Assembly (NCBI GenBank): GCA_002989075.1
Contig: PSQN01000017.1
Span: forward strand, 1,302,001 to 1,366,000
Reading direction: 5' to 3'
From: Arthonia radiata
Lineage: Eukaryota; Ascomycota; Arthoniomycetes; Arthoniales; Arthoniaceae
Length of the DNA stretch: 64,000 nt
Under the pieces are notes generated by a model. It made no database searches, was not told where the DNA came from, and worked only from the letters and a program-made list of their open reading frames with translations. The position numbers were made by a program, and so were the translations under genes. Numbering within the stretch: the first letter of the stretch is position 1; each line of letters begins with the position of its first letter. Shown one piece after another: positions 22,824-34,137 of the stretch.

Positions 22824-24270
22824 AATCAAGAAGAGCAACAACCAGGCATCAACATGTATCAGGGCAACGTTTACAGTAGCAACTAGAGCGTACTGCTAGG
22901 ATGGAGCATGAAATTGCAAGTCTCAGTAGATGCCACTTGGTTACGCTTGATGACTGTACGTGCATTCTTTCAGGCAGCCAGCAGCGACATGCCGTTCTTG
23001 CGTATATGAATATGGTGAGTGTGTGTGTGTGTTTTCCCATGCCGTCAGCCAAGTAGGCAAAGCAATGATACCCTATCACGCCTATTATCTGAATAGGCAA
23101 TAGGGGTTTTGTGCCCCGCGCCTCTTCGGTTCGTAACATGTTTCGGGGCTTCGTTGGGGCACAGCTTTGAGGGTAAAGCCCGTGACAAGAAGCCCCTAGT
23201 CACCCGGCAAGCTAACCCGACATCGGTAATGGCGCTACACCCGCGACGACCTCACCAGCTTCATCATTCCTTGCTTTACTTACCATTCACTTGGAGCAGC
23301 ATTGCATCCGATCTACACCAGACTCTTTCCGCGGTGCGTGATGAGAGCGCGTGGTAGCCATTCTAACCTTCCAGCCCCTATGTAAGTGCTGCAGGCCATC
23401 CTCCGTTGCTGTTCAAATACATACCCAATCGTCAGGAGATGTGAGACTGACGCTCACGTATAGGTCTCTATTCACCCTGCACGTTTACGATTGCAACATG
23501 AAAAAGGGCTTGCGTGAGGCATTCACGTTCCCATCCTTGAAATGAGAGAATACGCTTGCGAAAGAGATGAACAGTACCACTGGATTGTGCGAAACTGCGC
23601 AGTTGAGAGCCAAACGAGACCCAGCAGCAGATCCGTTACCGACTTAACGTTCATACTGATGCCTTGACCGCAACCAAACCGGGAACCCATCTGTTTTGCC
23701 CAGCTCTTTTCGAGGCTGCGATATCATACCTGAAGTCACCGGCCCACCTCTGCAAGACGTCTGTTTGACCATAAACACTTCAAGAGCATTTGCACATACT
23801 CTGAGGGGTAGACTACTGCGCAGTCTAGACAGATTAGAGCTTTGAGCGTGCTGTGAAGGTACTTACTGCGACACCGGGCGTGCGATATCGGGAACTGTAA
23901 AAGAGCTAGGACGTATGACCGTGATGCGTGACAACAAGCAAGCATGTTTCAGTGGACGTTATGTCTCGATGGCTGCAGCACAACGATCAACTGTGGGCCA
24001 AGCAATGGCTCTCAGTGAGCTTAACATCGCAGGCGCTTTGAGAATGTGCGGAAATAGGCAAGTAGGGCCGAACTTACGGAAACCTCCGGGGAGGCCACTG
24101 AGAGCTTCATGGATAGTGCATACACTCTTGGGAAGCTACGAGAAATTTTATGGCTACCTCGATTCCAGAATGACCACCAGTGAGCTCGCGACTTCTCTGT
24201 CTTTTCGGATTGCGGCGACTAGACAAGAACATGAATCGCAATCTCGATCTACGATGGGCGTTTGGCTTCG
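22824..24270. other. Gene-poor stretch with a short GT run
   Basis: No gene seen. A short GT microsatellite lies near 23018-23033. Copy B and the Hsp70-like copy C end toward this stretch from opposite sides. Confidence 0.5.
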
Positions 24271-25969
24271 TCAGTCTGACTCCATTTCCGCGTCGTTGTC
24301 CTTGCTGTTCGTTTCCCCTTTGTCCCATCCCATCATTCTCCGGGTTTCACCAGGGGTTCTATGATCCTCTCGCTTGATTCTCTGGATGAGTGCAGTGGCT
24401 TCTTTTGGATCAAGGGGCTTGCCGTGTATCAAGCCTTCGAATAACGGTGCACCCTTCGCGATCATATCGACGGGCATCTTCTCAGCGATTTGCCAGAATA
24501 CGGTCTTCTGATATGGTCGAAACCCGCCTGCAACATCTTCTTTCCACGCTTTCGATATCAAAGCGTCGACCTTCGCCATCAGCGCCTTGTCACGAAACAT
24601 TCCGCCAACTGGGAAGACACCAGCAAGGTTGACATCGCTGTCCCACAAGTCGAGACGGGCACAGGCGTCCATATGGCCCTTGAGGAATCTTGCATTCGTC
24701 TCAGCGTGGAAATCATGCAATTTTTGGAGAACCACACCCCACATCTCGCAGCGCATCCGCTGTCCTGCGGCATTGCCTTCTGCAGGGGGTATGGTGACGA
24801 TAAGGCATCCGCTCGGCTGTCTCTTCCACATCTCGACAGCAGATTGAACGATGTTCCAAACCGCTCTCTCGAGTTGTCCAGTCGCTTTTTCGATTTCCGA
24901 GCTCGGGAAATTGTTAAAGAAGGCCTGCATGACAAGCATGTTGAGAGTGTGGGACCCGCCGAACTGTGTGTCACCACCATTCCCAACTCGACGTGCGATC
25001 CATGGCTCATCCTCTGGCGTGGCGATGATTTTAAATGTAGCTGCGTCGACTGTTCCCGCACCTCCATCGCCCATCGTGAACATATCGCCCAGCTTCAGAT
25101 CTTCAGTCCATGTTAGCACTTGACATGAAGACATAATGGCAACGAGTGTTGCAGCACATGGATAGTGGTGCGGATTCACTTACCCCAGCGGTTATAGCAG
25201 AGCAGGTACGCAGCTGCGCAGTCAGCTTCCGGTGCAAATGTGACGTTCTCGAGTCCTAAAGACTGTGCAGCCTTTTTGAAAGGCGCACTCGTTGAGCCAA
25301 TCCAGGTCTGTGGCAAGCAGATGAAGATGCGCTTGATGCAGAGCTTTTTCGACTGCATCTCCGGCAGGCCAGCGATGTACTGGCATGCTTGCTCAAGGTA
25401 CTCCTGTTCTCGGTTAGTATCGGCATTCTGCAAGAAGTTACATGACAACGCGTCATATTTCTAAGGGCTGTGGCCAATGGAGCTCGTACCTTCATCGCTA
25501 ACATGAGCAGCGTGTCTCTATCCATCTCGATGCCGTAACTCGTAAGCCTCTGTATCTGTGCCAGAGCCTTTGCTTTCATGCGGGTCAGGCCTGGCTCTCC
25601 ACCCAACGCATCTGGTACAAATGCAAGCTTCGGGTTCGAAATGACCTGTTCTGGAGCTATCATCCCTGCCTTGATAAGGGCTTGGACGCGGTTCCCAATT
25701 ACCACTGTTGCTGTAGACGTCACTGCGAGCTCCGACGGGATCTGGTTGTGCATTTCTTCTTCCCACTTGACAGTTTTGACATCGTCCCGCTCCACCATTT
25801 CGTCACTGGGAGGTTCCTCGAAGTACGCGCATTTGACGCAATGGGTACCCATATCGAGCGAGAGCGAAACGTTGACGTGGTTAGTGTCGTGTGTCAATTG
25901 CAGTACACCCAGGGCGTTTGTGGCGGTGTTGATCTCGTTGAGCAGGTTGGACTTTCCGGCTGTCTCCAT
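24271..25969 (-). CDS. Hsp70/HSPA12-like ATPase, copy C, intact
   Basis: The only undamaged Hsp70-like gene here. Exons are 25969-25490, 25403-25184 and 25100-24271; all phases fit, giving about 509 residues. The first intron is preceded by LLMLAMK and has a TACTAAC branch; the second follows LLCYNRW. The fold is an actin-like ATPase. Phosphate-1 reads SLDMGTHCVKCAYF. A middle block reads NPKLAFVPDA, then LCIKRIFICLPQTWIGS and APEADCAAAYLL, as in HSPA12-like proteins. Phosphate-2 reads GDGGAGTVDAATF, where canonical Hsp70 has DxGGGTxD, so ATP chemistry may differ. GSHTLNMLVM and VFPVGGMF follow. There is no substrate-binding domain of DnaK type; the C-terminus is charged (ETNSKDNDAEMESD). Its job with partner C is inferred only from the repeated divergent pairing. 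Confidence 0.8.
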
Positions 25970-26402
25970 TTTGATGGTCCGACTGGATTTGTTATTTTGA
26001 TGTTCGGTTTTTGCGGGCTCGATAGATGATCTTATTGTTTGTTGCTAAATTGACAAGGGATGTTGTTTCATTGGAGAGGATTTATTGCAGAACATTGGTC
26101 ACAACAGAAACTCAAGGTACGAAGTTCTCACTTGTTACCTCCTAGGCGACGTAACATTACCATCTGCTTCGCCAAGCTGCTTAAATTCACCAATTTCTCG
26201 TCGTTTTTTACAACAGGCTCTGGAACGCAACCCTAACTTCACGAAGGAGTCAATCGCCTGCAACTAATCTAGGGGCGAACAACAGAGTCACTGACTTCGC
26301 AGACTGCTCTCGGTTCCTCCAGATCCACTCCGTTGTTGTTGCTCCCTGACGACTGCTTTTCTACATCATTTCGAACCTGGGTAGCTCTCAAAATCAGACA
26401 TC
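25970..26402. promoter_or_regulatory. Divergent intergenic region of pair C
   Basis: The 433 bases separating the start codons of the intact Hsp70-like gene and partner C. The outward orientation of both genes implies a shared regulatory region. No specific site recognised. Confidence 0.45.
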
Positions 26403-29400
26403 ATGGCTCGCGAACAAGGTCAAAAGCGCAAGCGTGAGCCGCAAAGCGTCGACGCGATCCCCAATGAAAATGGTCGAGACGACAAACGGGCGCGTACAGA
26501 AGCCAACAAGAAAGTATTTCACAGATCTGCAAGTCGGCGTAGCCAGCGACTCCGTAATCGCGGAGAAGCGACTGACATAAGCTCGGAGGGAGGTGAGTTC
26601 AGCAACTTCATCCGTTTCATCCTAAGGTCCTATAACAATCTTGGAAGCGAAATAAAAGACGCTGTCTGATAGCGACTGCTATATGACACGACTGCTTCAG
26701 TGCGAGTGCCATAAGACTTCCTGACGCTGATACTTTGAACCGTAGCGTCTGCCTCTGTGCCAACAGAGAGCCAAGGATCCGCCAAAACACAAGCATCGAC
26801 TGAGCTGGAGCTATCAAAGTCCGAAGCTCAATTTGGATTCAAGACAACGCATCCGTTTTCTGCGGAAACACCGGCTTCTTTGTCGGTGCCGGCCATTGAA
26901 AAACCTAAAGACATGTATGTCGCCCTGGATGGCAGCCTACCGAATGCAGCCCCCTTGCCATCCCACGTACAGAGCTCTTTGCCCATCAAGCTGGCAAGTC
27001 CACCTCGGTCTTATGAGCTTTCTGCATCTGTCGCAAAGAATCCCGAAATCAAAGAGATCGCTAATGATGATCTACCACATCACGAGCACGTCCACTACGG
27101 AGCCCTCGGGCACACTCCAAGCAGTCCAAAGGCGCGCAAGCGTTCAGCGCCGGCGATGAGTTTCGAAGTTGCAGTAAGTTATTCTCAATGTAAGGCATGA
27201 GCCACGCTGATAATAGTCGCAGCCTATGAAATCGAAGCAGAGAAAGCTTAACGGAAAAACGCACGAAAGACCACAGTCCAACAGACTCATCGACGATCAA
27301 GCTATTCTTCCAGGACCTTCCGTGAGTCATGCCAAACTCGACAACGAGGGGCATATACACGAAAACGCACAGACATCTGAACGTGCTCAGTCACAGATAC
27401 ATGGCAGAGGCTGCCTCCAATCTCCCGGACCAAGGCTCACGACAGAGATACCTCTGCCGCAAGATAACCATATGTATAGCGAGATCAGTCTTCGCGAAAA
27501 TTTGGAGACAAGAGGCAATACCTTATTGACCGCAACCAGCCTCGCGTTTAACGAGCTGGTGGAAGATTTTGACTCGCTTTTCGGAATGTGTGTTCTTGCG
27601 TCGGAAGAAATTCACAAACTTTCGTCAAGCAATCCTCTCAGTCCGCTCACTGCTGTTCATCGACCACGCCCCGGATTGGGAAGACTTTACGAGCTAATTT
27701 TGTGCAACCGACCTGATCTACCTTGGCAGCTCTCAAAAGTCACGCTTGTCGCGCCAGGCGAGACAGTGAGCTACATCTTCTTAACGGCCCTCTTAGGAAG
27801 TTTCATCTTCTCCAGTATATTGAATGCTCCGGTACCGTGGGACGATGAACGATGTGAGGTACCTCTAGACTACTATCGGTATGGCATGGCTCGTGAGAAC
27901 GCGGAGGATAGAAACTGCCTGGGTAAGTCCAAGCTTGGCTGTGTATCACAAGGTAGCTGACCCTTCTCTTATCAGGCCTCAACGGTGTCGCCGCATTTGC
28001 AAAGTCTTTGTACTTTTTCCGTACTAGCAGTCCTGCCTTCAAGAAGGATCTAGCCACCCACGCTAGAAATGTGATTGGTGACTTCTATGAGACATTTCAG
28101 CAACACTTTCAAATGATGAATGAGTCGCAGTCACAGTCAGGAGCACGACAGTCTGTTAGAGAGCCACAGTTTCTCTCTTCCCTCACCACAAGCTGCATGC
28201 CTCTTTTCACCAAGGCTTATGAGATCAAAGCCAAGATCGACGCTAGTCGAGACGACTACGAAGTCATCTGGCCGGGCACAAACGGAGGGTTTGACGCTTC
28301 GTTTATGCGCAACTTTCATAACGTAGGAGACCTGGAGACAGGTTCTGGGCTAGCTTATGTGTCATGGCCATTCATCAGAAGATGTACTTGTAATGGCGTC
28401 AAGCTTGCAAAGCCCCATATTGTTGGGTATGCCCGCGCGGTTCCGAAGACGAAGAGAAAAGATTCGGGTACACCAGCCAACGATGCAACACCTGACAGGT
28501 CCAGTCCTGTGCGTGCTATCGAGACACAGAGATCTGCGTCTGCGTCAGATTCTCGGAAAGACTTGGACAAGTCACATCGTCCTTCAGAGCAATTGAAGGA
28601 TGACGCATTGTCAGGCTCGACAAATGCGAAAGGAGCCGGTAGCGCCGTAGCGCAAGAAGAGCGCTTGGCCCTGATGACAGATGCGCCTCCAGCGTCGTCG
28701 CTTCCATATTTCAGTCACATTAGCTGTCCACCGCCTGATGCAAGTGAAGGCTCAGATCCAAGTCACAGCCAAGCATCAGGACAAGAAGAGCACAATCTGG
28801 GACACAACTTAGATCCTCCAAATTCTCATGATCAAAACAAAAGTCTTGATGATGATTCACTGGTAGGTGCAAATAGAGGCTGTCAATTGAGCCTTGCTCC
28901 GGCATCTGCACAAGAACAGCCCTCAATACGGGATGCGTGGCCGCATCTCGACGTACCGGAGCGATCTGAGAATGGAAAGCTGCGTCCACAGCAGGATAGT
29001 GCCGAATACTTGGAGGCCATGAGCAGCACAGCATCCGCACATGAAGAACACCATAGGCCAAGCACGCAGGCATCCCCTCCGCCGGCACCTCAGCTCGACA
29101 GCCGGGATCCGTCACCAGTACATGGAAGCGACGAGGGCTCCAAGACGAGAGGAAGCAGAGCATTCATGCCAGAACAGATGTCGTCAAGGGATGTACGACG
29201 ATCGCTCACACCAGAACAGCCATCAACTCCGAACGTACGACGCTCGCTCACACCAATAGCACGACCCGCAAGCAGTCCTTATCGTCCAGCAACCGGACTA
29301 GGTAAGGACTCGAAGACAAGATCCAGCAGAGCCAATCCGCCAGAAGCGCCCTCTTCCCCGAAGACACCACCATTGCTTACGCCAGTATCTAAGCTTAAAA

Positions 29401-29951
29401 CTCGTCTTCCTCGCATGTTAGATGAACCCGATAATAGCTCGACGACGAGAAACGATCCAGTCTCTCGGGAGGAACCAACGTCTATACCGAGCACGATGCG
29501 ACTACCGGTGCCACACACCCGCCCCGAGTTCAGCGAGCCTCGTGCAATGATCGAGAATGACAATCACTCAAAACGCAAACACGACGCAGCATTCACAGAA
29601 GATCAGTCATCAGTGCCGAACACGCGCCTATCCCCCTCGCCGTCGCCTCGGATTGGACGCCGCGATTTTCAACCACCATGTGAGCCTGGGGAAGGCTCGA
29701 CGAAGAGGCGTATGAAGGCCTTCACGCGATGCGAATCGGACATACCGAAATACATCGCGCCCAGAGTTGGTTCAAGCCATACTTCGACACTCAAGCACAA
29801 AGACCTTAGAGATGGTGATGCCTCACGGCAGACCCCAATCCCAACACCGCCAGCTCTCCCGGTGAATCATGCAGCTCAAGGCACTGCGCCGAGTGCACCT
29901 ACATCGTGGTTGGGGAGCGTAAAGAATTTTTTTTACTGGGCTCATGACTGA
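26403..29951 (+). CDS. Unrecognised two-domain family, copy C, long form
   Basis: The longest copy, about 1097 residues. Exons are 26403-26592, 26746-27173, 27223-27922 and 27976-29951; every junction keeps the frame. The N-terminus is basic (QKRKREP, DDKRARTE, RRSQRLRNR) and probably nuclear. Domain 1 has LGRLYELILCNRPDLPWQL and FLTALLGSFIFSSIL, then PVPW. The phase-1 intron shared by all copies precedes domain 2: FKKDLATHARNV, DFYETFQQHF, LFTKAYEIKAKIDASRDDYE and VIWPGTNGGFDASFM, then PHIVGYARAVPKTK. Some 500 residues of low-complexity Ser/Pro/Arg sequence follow, including near-repeats of VRRSLTP. The protein ends in an aromatic amphipathic tail, SWLGSVKNFFYWAHD. I know no family with this arrangement. 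It is head to head with the intact Hsp70-like gene. Confidence 0.75.
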
Positions 29952-30738
29952 GAATTGACGCTATGGAGGTCCTATGAGGCTACGCTCGAGAGACGTGCAG
30001 ACTGCGACACGCGACGCGGCTTAGAGCAGATTACACAGATCACAGAGCCGACGCGAGTCACAGCAGATAACGCGGATTACAGAGATCGACCCGGTCTATT
30101 GCAGAAGACGCGGCTCACAGCAGATCACACAGATCATGGTGGCCGTTCTGTAGTAGAGGACGCGAACTACAGCAGATCAAACAGATCATAAAGGTCGACT
30201 CGGTCTAGCAGGCATCGCAGCTCGCAGCAGATTACACAGATCACAGCGACGACGCGACTCACAGCGGACAACAAGTCTAAGTTAATCAACGAGTGTTATC
30301 AAGCGATTCCAGTGAAGAAGGCATGGCAGCACAAGCGGCGATGGCTAGTGATAGGACTTGCGAATTTACGCTGTCTGAAAATGAAGCTGTAGGCCTGTTG
30401 TGCAGTGGAGAGCAGACTGAAGATGCATGAGTAAGGCATGAGCGAAGAGACGAGCTGTATGACAAGTAACGCGCAAGGGATGGAGCTTAAACGACTACAC
30501 AATAGACGAGCTTAGCGCGTTAGAAGGGCAAAAGTAAGCAAAGTTGATGTGTACGGCATGGTGCATGAGGAGAAGCAGCTTTACGAGGGGTGGAGAAGGC
30601 AGCTGTGACATGTATGAGTCGTATGAACATGAGACGTGTCTACAGAGTCAACATCGACAGCGTGAGTAAAGTATTTGATCTGAAAATTATCTGTTCTATC
30701 AGAGTACAAATAGCCGCGGATGTCAATCCAACAGCATT
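29952..30738. other. Intergenic stretch with minisatellite
   Basis: No gene seen between the 3' ends of partner C and Hsp70-like copy D. The first 300 bases hold degenerate repeats; the rest has only short chance frames. Confidence 0.5.
29995..30275. repeat. Degenerate minisatellite with ACAGATCA core
   Basis: Repeated variants of CAGCAGATTACACAGATCA alternate with GACGCGACTCACAG-like blocks. At least four to five imperfect units of roughly 45-60 bp are visible just downstream of partner C. Units vary in length and carry scattered substitutions, so it is not a CRISPR array (no identical repeats, no regular spacers). Confidence 0.65.
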
Positions 30739-32453
30739 CTAAGTATCAGCAAGACCCTCAGTGCGCTCTGCGTTTTGTCCATCGTCCATGCATGCAATGG
30801 GTACCAGTCGGTATTGCGATCTTACCTTGCCCAGTTCGTTCCCAATTTTCAAATTGGCAAGCACTTTCCTAGTCTTCGACATCTCACCGCTCTCGATGGG
30901 GTCGTCGTCCTCAGGCTCGCCGTCCACCTCGATTTCGTCGACAGGCTCGTCTTGCGGTAGCAACGCATCGCACGAAATTCTACCCAAGAATTTGACAAGG
31001 GGAGCCCCCATCGCCACAGTATGGTAGGGAAGCCTATCGGCGATTTCCATCGCGTCCTCCTTGTATCTGTCAAGTGAGGAAGTCAAGTATTTGTTCAAGT
31101 GTGGGTGCAACTTGTTCAGATACCGGTCGGATCTGTGAAGGCCGCCGAGTAGGATTGATTTGAGATACTTGGTAGTAGCGGACAATTCGCTGATCTGGCG
31201 CTGTATGACTTCCATGTTCTGCAGAGCGACTTCCGAGAACGCGTCATCCAGACGGCCAATATCCAGTTTGAAGTACACAGTGTTTCCCTCGTAGAAAGGA
31301 CGGGGCCAGATATCAATCTCTCGGGTGCCGTTCGTGGAGCTGACCGTCGTCTTCAGGTATTCAATCTTGCGGTTGAGGATGTAGCGGAGTGCTTCTGGGG
31401 AGTGGCCAGTCTTTGGCATACTTCTTCCAGACGGCCGTGCAGCAGCTCATCGCTGATACGTTGATTGATGCTCTGACTACCACACAGACCGTAATGACCT
31501 CCACCAAGTCTTGTTAAGATTGGACGAGTTGCACGCGGCGCTTCGATGACCACAGTATCTCCAGTTCCACCACCAGTGTCCATGAGCAGAATGCGGTCGC
31601 CGGCGGAGATGCTGATGTGATTCCCGCTCAGAACATACGCCAATGCACTCTCAGCCTCTCCGACGATAATCGCATTGTTCGTGTACCCCAAAGACGCGAG
31701 AGCTTCACGAAATGGTTGCCTGGAATCCTCGTCCCAAGTTTGCGGAAGGCACAGATGCAGCTGGTCCACATACATCTCATACTCGGAAGCGCCGAAAAGG
31801 CGTGTAATGAATTTAGCATTTCCTTGATGCAGGCCTATAAATTCTACGTTAGAACGGTCATGTGGACGTATTCCTCAAGTGCTCACGTTGAAGATGTCAT
31901 AAAGCAGACGGTGACGATCAAGAGCTTTGCCGTCTACTTTCGTGCTCATGATCTGCTTTAGAGTGAGTTGACTCTGACGTTGAAGTGCGTTGTTATCGTA
32001 GTAGTCTCGTGGATTGTATGGCACAAAGGCCAGCTTTGGGCACTCAATAACGCTCTCTGGCGGCAGCGTGCCATCAACAACACGCTTGTGTACTTCGGCG
32101 CCGTAGACAAAGACGCCAGAGCGGTCGTAACCGACCGAGGACAACATGCTCTCATTCAGGTTCCATCTGACAGGTATCATGTTGATAGGCTTAGGCTACA
32201 TCAGTGTCAGCCATGCTTCTCGTTTCAGACCACAGAAGCAGTATGCTGCAGAATTTGCACCAACATCAGGGTCCTGGCAGATGCGATAGACGGCCATCTT
32301 TATCTCGGTCGTTCCAAGGTCAATGGATCCTCCGAATGCATTCTGGGTGACGCGGGGCCCGTCTTTGGTGCTCGTTAGCAAGATACGCCGGGAAAGGCAA
32401 CCTTGAAGCTCACTTTGACCGACGCCGCGGACGTGCGCAGCGGTGCCCGACAT
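30739..32453 (-). pseudogene. Hsp70/HSPA12-like ATPase, copy D, inactivated
   Basis: A third Hsp70-like copy. From ATG 32453 it has a phosphate-1 motif GGSIDLGTTEIKMAVY, better conserved than copy C. An in-frame TAG at 32198-32196 splits otherwise continuous coding (KREAWLTLM before, MIPVRWNLNE after). LLYDIFN is followed by a 52-nt intron (31886-31835) at the same phase-0 position as in A and C. The frame then changes near 31790-31800, between LHAFSALPS (matching AGLPEM in C) and LHLCLPQTWDE. Phosphate-2 is canonical, LLMDTGGGTGDTVVIE. A second frame change near 31410-31425 is needed to reach KTGHSPEALRYILNRKIEYL, which aligns with the CTGHS region of copy A. The last segment ends at 30739. 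One stop and two frameshifts make an active gene unlikely. Confidence 0.7.
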
Positions 32454-32652
32454 CTTGCGGTTTATAGTTGACGTTGTGCGAGAAAGAAGGCCGAGGACGA
32501 AATACGTCTTGCAAAGTAGTGCGAGACTAACCTAAATTGGTTTGTTATGAAAGACCTTGAGGCGCCTCACCTTCACCTCGCACTGTGAACTTGGAGATTT
32601 TGCTCCTCAGTTCTTGCAACCTTTCCTTCCACTGCCCGGCATCTAAGTCGAG
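32454..32652. promoter_or_regulatory. Divergent intergenic region of pair D
   Basis: Only 199 bases separate the two start codons, the tightest of the three divergent pairs. Any regulatory region must be shared. No specific site recognised. Confidence 0.4.
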
Positions 32653-34137
32653 ATGTCGTCAATTAGCTGTCCAAGATCTGACTTAGCTAACGGTAAAGCT
32701 GATGGCACCACCCACGCCAATGACAGCGCCAGCGACTCAAAACAATCTCGAGAGCATTCAGAAAGCAAGAATACCTCACCGCAGACTCCTTTGACAGAGC
32801 CACCGAAGTCGCCACCATCGGACAAGTCTACATCATCGATCGATTGCGTGCCCGAACCTACAGAGTCATCGGAGGAAATGCAAGTACGTATGCTCACCGG
32901 TTTTTATTATGCTGAGCTTCATCATTGATGAATTTTATAGAACAATGATGCGACAGCAGAGAAGCCAAATCAAGCTTTCACTAGCCCAAAGAGCTCTACT
33001 CGACCACGTTTTAAGAAAGTCGCTCCCATCGAAACAATTGAAAACCGTCAGTGGGGCCAAGAACTACCACGAGACGAAGCTCACACTCGCAAGAGAGCCT
33101 GGAGCAATGAAGAGACAGATCCATAAGGTCATTCTCGAGTGAAACCTCTGGCGCCCAGCGCCAATATTGTGATACGAGCGGAGGATTCGATCTACGCGCT
33201 TGAGAAAGAAGCCGAGCGGGTGATCGCATCTGTCAAACAGGTGGCCTTGAAACTTCGCCGAATCTTGGATATCGATGGCTGTTCAATCTTCGAGCTTCCC
33301 AGCAGGTGCAATACAGATCTGAAACAGCTATATGAGAAGCTTGTTCGTACTAGCTCGCAGCGAGTCTGGGAAAGCGCGTTTGATGGAATGGGGACAACTA
33401 CGCTGCGCACCTTTTTGCCCATGTTTGAGGCACTTGTTGGAGCGTTCCTCAGTAAGGCCATATTCGACAAGGATTTCCCATGGCCAGAGCTGTCAACGCA
33501 TCTCTCCAAACGTGCATCGTCGCGCGGACGCAAGTCGAACCGAGCTGCTGAAGAATGCACCTTTTCTTATCTCGAAGACGCCCTAGGTAAGCTGATCAAA
33601 GTGTTAGAAAGAACCTTACTTGACGACTAGCTGACACTTCAAGGCCTATCAATGCCTGTGCTGGACAAGTACATCTATTTCTGCGAGCTGAACACGGATG
33701 AGTTCAAGGTGTCGTTGAGCGAGTACGGGGAGCTTATAGCTGAGGACTTTGGGCGAGCGTTGAGAGACCATGTCAACAGCATCGTGGATGCCTTGCCAGC
33801 CGAAACGCAAGGCGCCTTGCGCGGGACATGGCATCGGCGCATTTGGTTCTCAATATGGGAGCTTGGGGAAGACGCATACAAGCTCCGGGCCCTCATACAT
33901 GCCGACGAGAACCGGGTAGAGCTATTCTGGCCAGAAGCAGAGACCGTACTCGACGTCGCGCAGATGAAAGATCACCTCGAGGAGGACGATGGGACTTACA
34001 AGAAGCACGACGATGCGGCCAGTGCCCGAGTGATTGCATACACAGTATTCCCCGGCATTCGACGGAAAGAAGCGGACGCCCAGTCCAACGTTGATGAGGT
34101 AGTCATCTCCAAGGCTCGAGTCGTGTTGAGCGCGTAG
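32653..34137 (+). CDS. Unrecognised two-domain family, copy D, with in-frame stop
   Basis: Start ATG 32653 with a Ser/Glu/Lys-rich N-terminus (ESKNTSPQTPLTEPPKSPPS). A GTACGT donor at 32884 and an acceptor at 32940 continue in phase 0 to SSTRPRFKKVAPIETIENR and RKRAWSNEETDP. A TAA at 33124-33126 then interrupts the frame, although the same frame stays open beyond it. The domain blocks follow: LKQLYEKLVRTSSQ, FEALVGAFLSKAIFDKDFPW, then a 57-nt phase-1 intron (33587-33643) at the position shared by all copies. Domain 2 is the most diverged: FKVSLSEYGEL, DAYKLRALIHADENRVELFW, VVISKARVVLSA. There is no long tail. Either it is a recent pseudogene, or an unrecognised intron removes the stop, or translation starts further down. 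Confidence 0.55.

Noticed and set aside
29995-30275. Possible CRISPR array
   Set aside because: Units are degenerate and of unequal length, without constant repeats or unique spacers, and the genome is fungal.
31353-31440. 56-nt intron in Hsp70-like copy D that would remove the frame change
   Set aside because: It would delete the KTGHSPEALRYILNRK segment that aligns with the CTGHS region of copy A, and its branch site would be too close to the acceptor; a frameshift explains the alignment better.
32160-32200. 33-nt intron removing the TAG in Hsp70-like copy D
   Set aside because: Too short for a fungal spliceosomal intron and has a weak donor; a point mutation to a stop is simpler.
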